This document shows positions 46,813 to 60,195 of a stretch of DNA of 64,000 nt, piece by piece. Position 1 is the stretch's first letter. Every line of letters starts with the position of its first letter. A program made the translations under genes and the position numbers. The notes beneath the pieces were generated by a model. It made no database searches, had not been told where the DNA came from, and saw only the letters and a list, made by a program, of their open reading frames with translations. Source of the DNA: Punica granatum (lineage: Eukaryota > Streptophyta > Magnoliopsida > Myrtales > Lythraceae); assembly GCF_007655135.1 (NCBI RefSeq), contig NC_045134.1, positions 4,918,982-4,982,981 on the forward strand, read 5' to 3'.

Positions 46813-49616
46813 TCACCTACAAACTTTTGAGACAATATCGAGTAAATACTTGCTCTCCGAAGTGTAGTTCACCTTCTCAGCCTTAACTACAGTGATATTC
46901 ACCCTCTGTTCGTCTCCATACATTTCCTCTTTAATCTTAAGCCTGAAGAGGAACTGACCGAAGAGCTTGTTCCGAATGACTTCCCTGAACCGGTCATCGT
47001 CTTGCTCTTTCAGCATGAACAGCTCCTTCGCTGAGCATCCCGTGATCTCCTCACCTGATTCTTGAAAAGCCGTGACCCAAGTCAACCCAGTGTGATCTTG
47101 AATCTGGACTTGAAGAAGGTACCTGTACTCACACTCCTCGAATTCTTGATTACACCGATCACAAGCCCATCTACTATTCGATTTTGTTACCTTCTTATTG
47201 CATTGCCTGTCTCCGATCATCAAAGGGCAAGCTGTGTATAAAAAACTGTCCGTTTTGATGAAAGTTATGGTCGCCTTTATCGTAATCCAGTCGGGCTTGT
47301 CTGATCTACCGAGACCTTCATCTTTAATCTGGGACACAGTCTTCCGGATATCATTTTTGGATGCCCCAGGCATGTTTTCCCTGGAAATGGACAGAGAAGC
47401 CGCATTTTTCCCTCCAAAATCGAACCATTTTCTCAGGTTTTGAGCTTCTGGAATATCAGGATTTATGAAGAGCTGCGTCGAAGAAATGGTCCCTAGAGAC
47501 TTCCCACTGAAGTCATTAACCTTCCCAGCTTTCACAGCTAAAACTGGATAGAACCCAGAGTCGACCATCTCTTGAAGCTTGTGACCTTCCCTGTTGCAAA
47601 TTTCTCCCCATAGGGTTACTTCCACAGTCCTGCCTGATCCATCCTTTAGATTCAGAATTCGTCTCTGAGTTTCCATACCATTCTTCCGCAGAATAGGAAC
47701 AGAAGGGTTCACAGATACGACAATCCCAATAACATCAAGAATATAATTGTTCTCAGCATTTTCAATATCACTAATAGGTCTGAAAGAGAATTGCTGCTGT
47801 GGAATAGATACATCTTCATCCTGACAAAGATCTACTGTTGAAGTTGCCTCCAAGAATATCTCCCACTCATTTTTCAGGTGGTTGAAGTTCTTCTGTGCAG
47901 GTTTTAAGCTACCTTTTGATATTAGATAGACCTTCCCCACTTCAATAACATCATAGAAGCGATCAACAACAGCATTAAAACATGTCGCCCGAATCTCCCC
48001 TCCATCAGAATCAAGGAGATCGAAGGAAAACACTTTTCCATCTCCTCGGGCATTGTTATAGCGCCGGATATCTCCTTTGGCAGTCACTCTTGCCTTGATA
48101 GCCCACCGGCCCTGATAAGGGTTCAGAGCAGATATAGGTATGATTCTTGCAGGTGCCTCATTCTTCATAATTGCTCCGTGATTTCTATAGTTAGGTGGTG
48201 GCTGGTAAGGAGGTTGAACAGCAGGTCGGAATGTCTGCGCATTTTGACCCGAATGTTGCTGGTATTGAGGTCCAACAGCTGACTGGAAGCTCTGAGTATT
48301 CTGAACAGGATTTCTAACAGGAATACTGCTATTAATGGTCCTCTCGCCATTTCCGTTGCTGGTATTAGGCAATGTTTTCTGAGCTGCCGTGTCAGATTCA
48401 GAGCACATTCTTGGGTTTCCAACAATCTCACAATCTGGTATTATGGTTTCCATGTTCAGTACGACAATGATCCTGCAAGTGAAAATTAATGGTCAATATT
48501 TTTCTCACCACATCAGAAGAAACTATATATTCAACCTCCTATACCTACAGAGACATGAACGCGGTGAACTCGATAAATACAATTTAGTAAAGACAATCAA
48601 AGTATGCAATAGTACTTCACTCAAAAGAACCTTTTATGAACTGATACAACAAACCCTTTCAAGCATGAAAGCCTGAGGATCCTAAGTAACACGCCCCTCT
48701 GCACAAATAACATAACTGGTACAAGAAGCTTCTCCTGATTCACAAGCACAATCCAAACTCCAGATATTGATTCCAATCTGCCTCTAGAAGCACTGAAACC
48801 GATACATCTGAGTAACCCATGTGATAAACTGCAAAGAGCATATCTGTCCTCCATCTGTCTTAAACAACTACTAGAAAGCACAACATCCGTACCACCTATT
48901 CGATAAACTCGGCACAACAACTTATCTTTTTGTGGTACCTTAATTTCACTAAAATGTAATACAATTTTCAACTGAGCATGAGAATAACATATTCAGGACG
49001 AGCAGCCGATGTTCCTCCCAACTCCATATGAGCATCTAACTATAGCTTTTCACCATGGATACTCCATTCTAGATTGAAGATGGATCAAAAATTACTTTAA
49101 TGCAATTTACTTCTCCATTAAAACATGCCGTGAACTGCTAGAATCATAGGCAGGAAAATATTCATTTCCAAATAGCTCTAGCTCACGAAAGCTGTTATCA
49201 ATCTGTTCATTGATCAAAATTTCATTGAAGTAACAGCTACGGAAATGTTTGTGACTTTGCAGAACGATCAAATGCGAACAATGAGCAACTAAGAGACTAA
49301 GCCAGTCTTACTTGCGATTCTGAACGGTGCTGCAGATGTAATCGATGAGCTGAACGACGGAGCCTTTCTTCACTCGCCCGGACTTGATTTGGTCATTGAG
49401 CTGAGTCGCGAGCATCGCGTGCTGAGTCAGGGCGGAATCCGACAGCAGGAGCCGGTACCTCTCCTGCGTGGTCCCGATCAGTTTGATGTCAAGCACCTGC
49501 ACCAGCGGCTTCGAGTTCACGTCCCCGCCGTTAATGGCGGCGATCGCGTTCGGCGTCAGATTCACCGGCATTCTGATGTCGGAATCCGGTGTCCCGGGGA
49601 GCAACTCGCCGGACAA
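46813..49616 (-). CDS. RPA1A: Replication protein A 70 kDa DNA-binding subunit
   Basis: Two coding exons on the minus strand, 49616-49312 and 48472-46813, with an 839-bp GT-AG intron. They total 1965 bases, 654 residues. RPA70 is the large subunit of the ssDNA-binding trimer used in replication, repair and meiotic recombination. The N-terminal OB fold (about 16-115) begins MPVNLTPNAIAAI. A Gln/Pro-rich linker follows, then DBD-A (IPISALNPYQGRWAIKARV), DBD-B and DBD-C. DBD-C has the Cys4 zinc finger CPLMIGDRQC ... CDRC, and the end is YTSESKYLLDIV. The sequence follows Arabidopsis RPA1A in my memory along its length. Two in-frame ATGs exist: 49616 adds 15 residues before the family-typical MPVNLTP start at 49571, and the shorter form may be the real one. 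Confidence 0.93.
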
Positions 49617-52600
49617 ATCAACCCTAATATCGAGCGAGAGGATAAGCGGAGAACGGACTGGAAATGGAGGAGGAGGAGGAAGGAACTGAGACTCCGGCGA
49701 ACGCGGCGGGCTAGTTCGAGTGGCGACGATGAAGGAGCTGAGAGCTATTTGATTCCATTGATCTGAATTTGGATTTGCAGAGATGGCGGGGACTTGGCCA
49801 ACTCGCGGGAGGCGGAGGCTTTTCTTTATCGGCAGTTAACGAATGAAAGTACAGTCATACCCTCCCAAGTTCGCTCACATTCCATTCTACTCCCCTAGTT
49901 TTCACTTCTAGGTCTAATTTCTTGGTTGATTTCAATGCGCTCCCTTATCTTTCTCGGTTTCTAAGTTTGCCCCATATGTTTTCTTTTGGCCTCTAAAGTT
50001 TTTCTTTCGATAAACTTGGCCCCTATTGTTTCAGTTGGCTCAATTCGCTCGAACACTTTGCATTAGACAGATGATAGCAATCGAAACTCAAGTGAAATGA
50101 TCAGGAAGGGAATCGCCACTTACTTGACCACATTGTACAGCTCGTCATTAGATTTCCTCGTCTGACATTTTTATGCATCGATTCATCCATGAAAATCGTC
50201 TTTAATTTCTAAAAGACTAAAAGTATAAAGTTGTTTTTGTGAACCTTAATGAAGGGCCATAAAGATGGACAAAAATGAAATTCCATTGTCATCCGAGGTA
50301 GAAGTTCAAGCTTCATTTTCTTGTTGTCGATTCACTAATAAATTTATGGTAGATTTTACAATGGAATTCCAACTTATATTTCATGATAGAACATTAACTT
50401 CAACCATTAAATTCCACAAACTTTTAATCTCATTCATTCATTATTTACATATTTTGGCCATAGTAGTTCTAGTTCTTCATATTTTCATTTCATATTTTTT
50501 GCCTATAATACTATACTACTGTTCTCGAATCTTCCCACCACATGTACCAATCACATTCCGGCCACATCACCCATCATCACCACGTTGCCGAACCAAACCA
50601 AAAAAATTGATTTTTTTTATAGAAAATCGGTCCAATATAAGTTGGACTCGTTAGTGACATGCCATCGACGTGTAAGCGGGTTTTAATTTATGGACACATC
50701 AACGACACGCCATCAATCCGTAAACGACCATACAATTTTATTGTACTTTACATGTGACTTGATGGATTTGTGACGCCATTAAAAGATCTGTCAGACAAAA
50801 AGTTGTCTTTAATATTAAAAAGATTAGAAGAAACATTGATGGATTTGACATTCTATTGTAAAATTTGCATAAATTTATTAATACGTAACAATGGATGTTT
50901 AAAAAGTTGCCTCAATCCAAGTTCAGCCCATCTTAAAGCCCATGGCCCAAAAACAGAAGTGTAGGCCTTTATCAATTTGTTTGAAGGTGGGAAGTGGGCG
51001 ACATCAGCTCAATAAAAGTCTTACAAACTTCTAAATCCATCTTTAATTACCTATGTAATGCAATACGATACACTTCTGGATCGCCGATTTTATGTTCTTA
51101 GACAAATCGAATCGACTGATGGCTCGCCCAAAACACTTCATTGATGATATATAGCTCCTGAATACATAGTATTAACTTTTAGGTCTTGTGCAGAAAACAA
51201 GCAACCATACAGCTATCGCAAGAAACGAGCTTGACCAGTGGTATGGATAATTCCTCTTTTTATATCATATTGCTACGTGCGCCACTAGTTTGCATTAGAT
51301 GCATAATTTTCTAACATCTAAGTCCAATCATTAATTGGTTAATATTCATAACTCTCATTGTCTTGACTTATTTAAGTACTTGGCCACAAACTATGATTAA
51401 CTAATGTTATTAGGTTAATGATTGGACATTAATTTTTAGTATTCTAGACAAGCAAATGAAAACAAAACATAGTCTAAAATTAAAATCTCTACATGGGTCC
51501 AATTGGTAATGAAGATAACATATGCCTTATGAAGGCATTATTTAATTGTGTAAAAGGTACAAAGCAAATACATAGAAGACTTATTTAAGTGAGTGTGCAA
51601 CTTTCCAACCAATATGTTAGAAGTGCAAGCAACAAGAAAAGTAGATTCCCCACTCCACAAACATAGCATGCTTTGTTTGTCTTGTCTCGTTTAATTTAGG
51701 ACCCCACCTTGTTTGATTTCCTAGCCCCTTGATCATCATTGCCGTAACCCTAAGAATTCTAATCTAGACAAAGCACAATAAGAAAATTTTAATTATGATA
51801 AGGATTTTTATTTTAGTTTAATTAATAGGAAAAAATACAATTTAAAATTTTTAGCAAGTTTTATATGGATCGGTACGACATTTTGGATGGTCTATTGGAA
51901 TAAGTTATCCAAATCTATACGAACTTTGTCTTGGTGGCAGGAAGAAGTGATCCACCAACTGGCAGTTCGGTCAAGAAAATCGACTAGTAGTGAGGAGGGA
52001 ACTGCTTTAACGAATCATATCATGAGTTCGAGAATAAGGCCACGTTAAGTTTGCGTGTTACCCAATTAGGTTGTAGATGGTCCCCAATCGTGGACAAAAT
52101 AAAACATAGTACAATATTTTTCTTTTTAAGATATAATGGTTAGAGCTATGGTTTGTTAAATCCTATATTATATTTGAACTGGTTCACATAGGTCATTTAT
52201 ATTAAAAAATCATTTGATTTCATGAAAATTTTGGTCGCTCCATTCCGACTAGATTCAAGCTTGAGACTATCAAGTAATGACATGATAAACGAAACTTTAT
52301 TTGCTAAATGACTAAATCATCATCAATTAGCTCGTAAAGATGAAAAAATTTTATTTTATTTAGTATTACGAGTAATATATATATATATATATCAAGTTTT
52401 ATTTTACTAAATAAACTTTAATATTCAAACAAACATAAGGAAAATATTCTTTAATTCGAAATAGAAACATGCAATCAACCGGAAAATATAATATGATCCA
52501 TTTAGTGTCTATGCATAATTAAGGCGTAATAGAATTAAAAATGCAGTTCTTCCCCGCTCATCAACTAATATATTATTCAGGAGTGACATCCATATCAAAA

Positions 52601-54470
52601 ATATTTAAGATGATAAAATTCACCAAATATTTTAGATGCAATATACACACTAAACCTTGCTTTAGCACAAGCACCACGGGATGAAGTCTGCCTAATATTC
52701 GACCAAGACACCACTAACGTAGTCCCTCCATAACAACTGTTTTTGTCATATTGTTTGATGTCACTGTTCCGGGCACCCGTCTGTCTTCATCTCCAAACTG
52801 CATCATTTGAGAAAAACTTTCTTACAGATTCTTTTTCCTTTTTTATATTTTTCTTTTCTATTTTTAAGTTACATAACAGACATACGAGTCCTGTAAATGA
52901 ATACGAAAGAAAAACAGATGGACACTTTATGTCCCGTTTGATAAGAATTAGATTCAAACATACTGGTTTTAAAGGAGAGCGTTTGTTAATGGATAATACG
53001 CCAAAAAAAAAAAACAAAGGGTGCTCGAACTTGCCTAATTAATCTCCACGATCCATATAAACACATTGCAAGTCACGGGATCGGGAGTATTATCCTATAT
53101 ATTTTTAGTTGACTCAATTTAAAATTTTATTAAGAAAATCATTATTTTAAACATCAAGCCAATTCTATAGTGTTATTTTCTTTCGGTGGGTAAAAATTGT
53201 GGAAGATATTGTTTTCACGATTTTAGAAAATCGAGTATTAAAAGTTATTTTTTTTTGCCAACAAGTGCGCTTCTTCATATTCGTATTTGTATTCTTCTTC
53301 TTGCGGTAGTTAAAGCTGCTTACTGTTCAAATTTTGTGGTAATTCTACAGTGTTATTTTACTTTTATTTTAGATTTTTTTTTCTATAATTTTCCTTATTG
53401 GTTCGGACATAGAGGACATGAAAAAGTGGACGCTGGTCAAAAAGGCCCATCATCTCCAATCTGAGATTCTGCTACTTTGGTGGTGTCTGATAGGGAACCA
53501 TAAAGTTTTGTCAAAAGCTGCTTTCTTTCCCCCTCCCTGTCATTGCTTCAGAGCATCTTTCTCTACCAGACACAGAGTTTTATGCAAAGTACATAACATG
53601 CTTCAATTCTCCACAAAAGCACAGTTCCAGGAATCACACACGCAGGGCATCTCATTTGTCCTCCCTCGATTACTAGGATGAGATAAATGCCTTTTCCTCC
53701 TCCTATTGTATTGATACCGATTACGGTTGTTCCAAGCTCATCTTAGGTGTTAAACTGTTGTCTATTTCCAAGTCTTAGATTGAAGATGATGAACCGTGCC
53801 CACTCTTATAAACCCAGTGGTACTTTACATTTATGTTGATTGAAGATAATTTCCTCTTTATAGTATTGTTTGCGTGTTAGAGATTCTTGTCGTATGTGGA
53901 CAATTATTCCTATGCTTAGGGCCAAAGACTTCAGTTCTCTGTTTAACGTGTAGCAAGAAAAATCTCCTTGGCTTTAGTTGATTCCAAGAAGCAGATCGAG
54001 GAGAGGTATCGAGAAGAGAGGACGGGAAAATTCCGCTGCCAGAAAGGAAAAAGATTACAATAGTTTCGATTTCAAGTAAGTGTAAAGAAGATTCTCTTGC
54101 TTGCATCGAGCCAATCGTAACTGCTTAGTGATATGATATGATCGATGTGGCCTACAGTCCGAACTGATGACAAGGTGAAAGGAAAACCCAGAAGTCCATG
54201 GCTATGCGATTTGATTTCCCACTTCTTGACGAGAAAGAATATTTATCAGCACTGAAAACCGATAATGGAAATGGAAGATCACAGTTCTATTAGATCCAAG
54301 CTCAGCTAGCTACAAATGCGGATTAATCCTGGATGATTATTTCGTCGCTGAGCTAATACAATATCTAGCAATCTACGATTCCACGACCTTGATGTGCATC
54401 AGCGAGAGTCAGAATCTTCCTTCCTTCATCAGGGGAAACCGATTAGAAGTACCACCGAAAGTTCTTCCTA
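49617..54470. other. Long AT-rich intergenic region, no gene seen
   Basis: Between RPA1A and the ELF4-like gene. A stretch at about 49850-50060, with phrases such as AAACTTGGCCCCTATTGTTT, resembles dispersed plant repeats. (TA)n occurs at about 52376-52391. The open frames at 50265-50654, 52743-53042 and 53418-53681 are compositionally biased, lack splice context and match no family I know. Confidence 0.5.
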
Positions 54471-54827
54471 TCAGGTCCTATACCTTTTCTGCCCGGTTCT
54501 GCTGTCTAATCTCAGTGTGCCGATCGAGTTGTTTTCCTCTGAGGAGTTAGGCACGTCCATGAACCTGGAGAAGTTCCCCGACAGATCGGCATACAAATCC
54601 ACGACCCTCCTGATGTTGTTGTTGAGCTCACGGATCAGGCCTACATTCCTGCTGAGGTTGTCGGGAATCCTCGACTCGTGGTTCTGGTTTATCTCGTTGA
54701 TGAGCAGCCTGTTCTGGTCCAACAGACTCTGGACCTGCGCAAAGTTCCTCTGAAACGTCTGCAGAATCCTCCCGTCTACTTGTGCCCTGCCGTTCCTGAG
54801 CCCCGATGACAGTGTCTCTCCCTCCAT
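54471..54827 (-). CDS. ELF4-like protein (EARLY FLOWERING 4 family, EFL3/EFL4 type)
   Basis: A single coding exon of 118 residues. The family core reads ILQTFQRNFAQVQSLLDQNRLLINEINQNHESRIPDNLSRNVGLIRELNNNIRRVVDLYADLSGNFSRFM, covering about 21-90; this is the DUF1313 alpha-helical domain. ELF4 itself joins ELF3 and LUX in the evening complex that represses PIF genes; ELF4-like proteins share the helix domain and are less studied. The N terminus MEGETLSSGLRNG fits the EFL3/EFL4 branch, not ELF4 itself, from memory. The start is at 54827-54825. The leader appears to be split by an intron (54861-55895). Confidence 0.88.
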   Translation of the reverse strand: MEGETLSSGLRNGRAQVDGRILQTFQRNFAQVQSLLDQNRLLINEINQNHESRIPDNLSRNVGLIRELNNNIRRVVDLYADLSGNFSRFMDVPNSSEENNSIGTLRLDSRTGQKRYRT

Positions 54828-54860
54828 CGATCTTCTTCCCTATTGAAGCACAACCCCCGC

Positions 54861-55895
54861 CTGCATAAGAAAAAAAGACCAATAAGATTTACGGCTACTT
54901 TACCCCCATTTTTACAACAATTTTTCCGGTAGCTTTGCTTTCTTGCGTCATTTTTCAGAAAACCGAAAGAGTCAGCGAAGAATTCAATCGCATTCAACAT
55001 TTTCCGGAAAACTAGACCGATTTCCTTACCTAAACAACTTCAGCCACTTAGTTTACGCAAATGCTTTCAGCTTCCTGTTCCTTGCGCCGGTGACCTGCTC
55101 GGGAAAAAACATTCTTATGCTTTCAGAAAACAGAAAAGGGATCCTCATGTTGTCCAAGCAGAAAATTCAACACTTTTTTCATATCTTCCGGAAGAGGAAA
55201 ACCAAGAAAACATCGACAGAAGTTCTTCACCCATTAGGAAATGGAAGAGAGGAAGAAGAAGAAGAAGAAGAGGAGGAGGAGGATTGAGGAAAAGAAACCA
55301 AGAGCAAAAGCTGAGACACATACCAAGAACAATCTAATCTGTGATAAGCCCTGACCACTTTAATCAAATCAAAGACTCCATGGATAGAGAAGATGTAGAA
55401 AGATGGGCAGCTCTGAAATTGGCTGAAAAGAGATTTTCTTTTTGGTTTGTTCAGAAAGAAAGACAAGACCCTGATATTGCCCAGATCAAGTGCTGCCCGC
55501 TACGCATGGCAATGGCATCTAGGGAGAGGGAGAGAGGGTTAATAAATACACTGATCGATTTCTATCATTATTATGATATCATTTATGACGAGGAAAAGCA
55601 GATTCCCGTTTCCATAAAAAGGAAACCTTTTTATCGTACTCTGGGAAAATGCCCACCTAAAGTTTGGCGTCCAAAAGAAGAATCACAGACAGACAAGGGA
55701 AACATTTCTAGTCAACGATGCCTTGAGGATAAGCCCATTTCCGGCGCCATTGAAGAGACATCACTGTTGACTGAAATCACAGCGTAAAAACATTCCCAAA
55801 AAATCCAAAGCAGATGACCAACCAAGGATGCTCTATTTTCCATTCCATATGCATATTTGTGAAAACAGAGCTCATGTATGTGTTTGGCATCGTAC
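54861..55895 (-). other. Probable 5' UTR intron of the ELF4-like gene
   Basis: On the minus strand a donor AAG|GTACGATG (after 55896) and an acceptor TTTTTCTTATGCAG (ending at 54861) frame a 1035-bp interval just before the coding exon. The open frames inside it overlap one another and match nothing. The GA-rich stretch upstream near 56080-56105 would be in the first leader exon. This is inferred from splice signals only. Confidence 0.5.
55251..55283. repeat. (GAA)n/(GAG)n trinucleotide run
   Basis: A short imperfect GAA then GAG repeat inside the proposed leader intron of the ELF4-like gene. Confidence 0.85.
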
Positions 55896-56109
55896 CTTGA
55901 AAATGCTGAACATGGCAACGATGGGTGAGAAGACCGATGGAGAGAGGACAAGGGACAGAGAATTGAGTAGAAAGTCTCGTCGGCTGAATCGAATCAGGAA
56001 CGGGAACAGAGCTTCTGCTTCTTTACTCCTCTGCGATGGAAATTCTAGTGAGAGAAACCTTTGCAGTGTGTGGGTGTGGGGCAGAGAGAGAAAGAGAGAG
56101 AGTCACGCT

Positions 56110-58362
56110 TTTCTGACCTCTCTGCTGAAAGTATATGGAAAGATTATTACTATGAAATTTGAGAGGGATTTTGGCTTTGGTGGTGGGGGGCAGGGGGTAA
56201 GGGTGCTCATGTAGATCATGTGGGGTCCGGACGCTCTTCATGTTTGTACAGTGTGATTGGTAGATCGTTGGACCGTATACCCGGTCACGCGGTAATCTCT
56301 CTTCTCACATGGTTTTGCATCTCTTATGCATATGATGTTCACTTCCGCCTTTGTTGTCTCGCTCGAAGTTAATGGTCCTTGGTTCGTCGTGTCCTCGAAG
56401 ATATTCTAGAAGATATTTTCTAGTATTCCCGATTCAATTTAAAAATGAGAAGACGTAAGTTGGGTCATTTTCAAAAAATGGACCGATTTTCTTTAATTGA
56501 TTGTATCTATTTCTTGTTGACTAGAGATACTGCGTATAAATGTATATATTTTTTGTTATGCACTACTTGATATTTAGAAGTTCAATCAACTCTAACTAAT
56601 TCATGTTTGAGCATGATTCTCCAATTAAGAGATCTAACTCTTGTAATCGTGAACCACATGAATTAATACATTTCGATAAATGGATATATTTTTTTGGTGA
56701 ACCTAATAAATGGATATATTCAATCAAATAAATGGGGGTCGAGTCAAATTTGGCTCAGAGTGTAGCTAACTTTGACCCGGTGGGTTTTGTTAATAAGTAG
56801 GTCTTATTGACTTATTTTGTAAAGGGGTTCTCTTTGGAGATATCTTTAGGTGACGAGGAAGAAGATAAATTCTACTGTTGTCCTTCTCTCTTTGTTTTTA
56901 TTACTGACTTTTTAGTTTTTCTTGAACTTTTGCTCCATTTAATCTACGGATAAATAATAACAATTTTAAGGAGGTTAATAATTTAACTTGCGATGTCAAT
57001 TATCAACATGTGCTGATTCAAGCAATTCGGTGCTTATTTCTTTAGTAAGGAATTGCTTTTGAGTCTTGTGAATGAAAAAAATATATGATTGAAAATTTTT
57101 TACCCTTTAGTGAATTAATTCGGTTCGGATTAAATTAGTCAATGTCCATTGAATTTTCAAATATTAAAGCACATGTCGAGAAAATTTGCAATTTCATTGA
57201 CATGGTTGATAAAATGACCTTGTATTTGGTATTAGAATTGAATTGAATTGAGTTTTGATTTTAATTAGTTTGTAATGATTGTGTTGTTGAATTACGAGAC
57301 AAAATATGAAAAAGTAATGAATAGTTGAGAGAAAGTAATGATTGTGTTGTTGAATTATTGAAAAAATAATGAATATTTGAGAGAATTTATTATTAAAAAT
57401 TGAATTGTATAGTTAAATTTTTTTTTAAAAAAAATAATAATTGCATTTTTAAATTGAAAATAAGTGTTGTTAAGTTGAAAAAAATTTTTAAAGTTAAACT
57501 GGCATAAAGATTAAAGAAGGGTAATATCGAAAGTAGGAGGGACTAAATTCGGCCAAACACTGAAGTACAGGGACTAGAACGGGCAATTACCCATTTATGA
57601 ATTCTTGACCGTTCCCGGAAGAAAATGAAATTCCTAACGGTTGGAATATTTGCGGGAATTATTTTCCCGCCTGAACGGGCGAGGTTCTCTTCGTATTGTT
57701 GTCGGGGATGATCCCTTGATACCTATTTCCCCATCCGACTTATATCGGTTGGCCCGTTCTAGCTTCGAGTGCTCGTCGCAAGTGTACAATTCGACTGGTG
57801 ATTGATGCCTTCTTGTCATCTGGCAATTTCCCGATCTTTCGTTGTTCTTGGTGTATAAGAGATTCTCGAACATAGAATTGTGTCTCGATGTGGTCATTGG
57901 AAGGGTTGCTTTGGTTTCTATCTGATTGAATAAGTGGCATAAGACTTGATTCTCACGCATTCCACCTGTTTGTGGAAATTCCTCAATGGAAGCCGCACGT
58001 TGACGGATGTCGGGACTGTGGTGGGCTTCAACGCTAGTTTTTCTATCAGTTGGGAAATACTACGATCACACTCTCTTTATTGTATGAATATTCGAGGGAT
58101 ATTGTACGATAGATCTCTGTAATTTGGCTCATTTTGCATATTCTTTAGGGCTGCTGATGAGGTTGATCTCTTGCTGTACAGTTTTTGTTGTTTCTGCTCT
58201 GAGCCTCCCTTCACCATTGAAAACTGGGAAATATTTTCATCGAATCTGCAGTTCTGTTATCGGTTTCTTCAGAATCATGATGTGACTCATTCCTACTATT
58301 GTATCTTCTTGTAGGTTGAACATCCTGACCGGATTGTTTGTACCAGTTAACTTAATTAGAGG
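56110..58362. other. Divergent intergenic region between ELF4-like and PPR genes
   Basis: No supported gene. Roughly 57220-57600 looks like a degenerate AT-rich mobile element. The phrases GGGACTAAATTCGGCC and AGGGACTAGAACGGGCAATT at its right side are of a kind I associate with dispersed repeats. About 57600-58362 is more GC-balanced and may contain leader exons of the PPR gene. Confidence 0.45.
57272..57397 (+). repeat. Imperfect tandem duplication, about 63-bp period
   Basis: GTAATGATTGTGTTGTTGAATTA begins at 57272 and again at 57335, followed in both copies by a version of AAAAAGTAATGAATAGTTGAGAGAA. Confidence 0.75.
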
Positions 58363-60093
58363 ATGCACAGATGGGAGAAGACTCAAGAGTTTCTTTTGGG
58401 GAACGCTTTGTTTCGCATTCCCAGATGTATTCCTTCTCAGGTTTCTTACTTTCACTCTTCAGGGTTTTCAGGTAAAGAGTTTTATTCGATTCCATTTCCT
58501 TTCTTTAGATTATTCTTCTCATTGTATTACATCATAACCGAATGACTCGTCTCTCATTGTATTGTTCCAGATGAACGAGCGCTTCTTCATGCTCTTGAAT
58601 CATCCAAAGCCTCCTTTGATCTCAGAACTGCCACCAAAACCCATGCGAAAATCCTCCAATGTGGGTACGGGACCCACCCAACTCTTCTGGCCTCCCTGTT
58701 ATCAACATACATCCGCTGTCATCACCTCCATCTAGCCCACCAGCTTCTCCATGAGATCTCAACTCGATCTCAGCCTAGCACTTTGGTGACCTTCAACTTA
58801 ATTATCAGAACTTTAACAACAGCTGGAGAATGTGATATTGCGGAGAAGGTCTTCTGTGGCATGACAGTTCGAGATGCCGTGTCGTGGAACTCCATGATTA
58901 GCTGTCTTGTGAAGGATGGCCGATATGACGTTGCGATTGTCTATTTCAAGAAGATGTTGGACTCGAATATTGAGCCCGATGAGTATACTTTTGCATCTGT
59001 TATCTCCACCTGTGCACACCTTGGTATGGTCAGTCATTCTCTATGGGTTCATAGACTGATGACTGAGAGAAAGATCGAATTAAATTCCATATTGAGCGGG
59101 GCAGTCATCAACATGTACTCCAAATGTGGCAGAATCCACACTGCACGAGAAATATTCAAGAGTTCTCCCAAGAGTGATGTGTCTGTTTGGAATGCGATAA
59201 TCAATGGGCTCTCAGCTCATGGGCTCGCTTCGGATGCTCTTGAGGTTTTCTCAGACATGGAGTCAGAGAATATTTTACCTGATTCAATAACCTTTGTGGG
59301 GTTATTAACGGCGTGTAGCCACTGTGGTTTGGTTGAAGAGGGTAGGAGGTACTTTAACTTGATGAGGAATCGCTACTTGATTTATCCGCAACTCGTGCAC
59401 TACGGAGCAATGGTCGATTTATTTGGCAGGGCTGGGCTGCTTAACGAGGCTCTTGAGATTATAAAGGGAATGCCAATGGAGCCCGATGTCGTGATATGGA
59501 GGGCCCTTCTCAGCGCTTGCAGGTTCCATAAAAGGCCTGATCTCGGTGAAGTTGCTCTTGCTAATATTTCGAATATCAACAGTGGGGATCTTGTCCTGAT
59601 GTCGAATACTTACTGCTCTTTGAAAAGATGGGATAAAGCGGAGATAGTAAGAGACTCGATGAGAAGGAAAGGTATTCATAAGAGCCGAGGGAAAAGTTGG
59701 GTCGAAGTAAGAGGTTCCATTCACCATTTCAAATCAGGTGACACGTCTCACCCTGAAGCGAAAGCAATACAGAGACTGTTGGACGGGCTAATGAATAGTG
59801 CTAAGTTGTTGGGATATGTCTCTTCAGCAGAGATGGTTCTGATGGACGTCTCCGAGGAAGAAAAGGAAGGAAATTTGGTGTGGCACAGTGAGAAACTGGC
59901 GCTAGCCTACGTGCTACTGAAAACCACCCCGGGAACAGAAGTTACAATTTTCAAGAACCTCCGGATCTGCTGCGACTGCCATGAGTGGATGAAGTTGGTT
60001 TCGAGGATGCTGAGGAGGGTTGTACTCGTGAGAGATCGGATTCGGTTTCACAGGTTCGAGGGGGGCCATTGTTCCTGTGGTGATTATTGGTAG
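58363..60093 (+). CDS. Pentatricopeptide repeat protein, PLS class with E and DYW domains
   Basis: Two coding exons, 58363-58471 and 58571-60093, joined in frame (G|AT) by a 99-bp GT-AG intron. They total 1632 bases, 543 residues. Without the first exon the frame has no good start: the frame in exon 2 is open from the acceptor. Residues 1-36 could be an organelle-targeting peptide. PPR motifs run from about 37 to 420, for example DAVSWNSMISCLVKDGRYDVAIVYF and NSILSGAVINMYSKCGRIHTAREIF. The E/E+ region follows (KGIHKSRGKSWVEV), then the DYW deaminase domain with HSEK, CCDCH and the terminal GDYW. DYW proteins carry out C-to-U editing of plastid or mitochondrial RNA. An intron this close to the start is uncommon in this mostly intronless family. 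Confidence 0.88.
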
Positions 60094-60195
60094 TAGGAGC
60101 ACGCCTTCTTTTAAGTAAGCTGATCCAAGAAATGGCATGAAACAAATCGTTTTGACAAGTGACCAGATTTGATAACATAAGTGAACCTCAGAAAT

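Noticed and set aside
55341..55787. 148-residue plus-strand frame upstream of the ELF4-like gene
   Set aside because: Lies inside the proposed leader intron on the opposite strand, with no family match and overlapping frames on both strands.
57634..57960. 108-residue minus-strand frame upstream of the PPR gene
   Set aside because: Charged, repeat-free but unmatched; the region is better explained as PPR leader or spacer.
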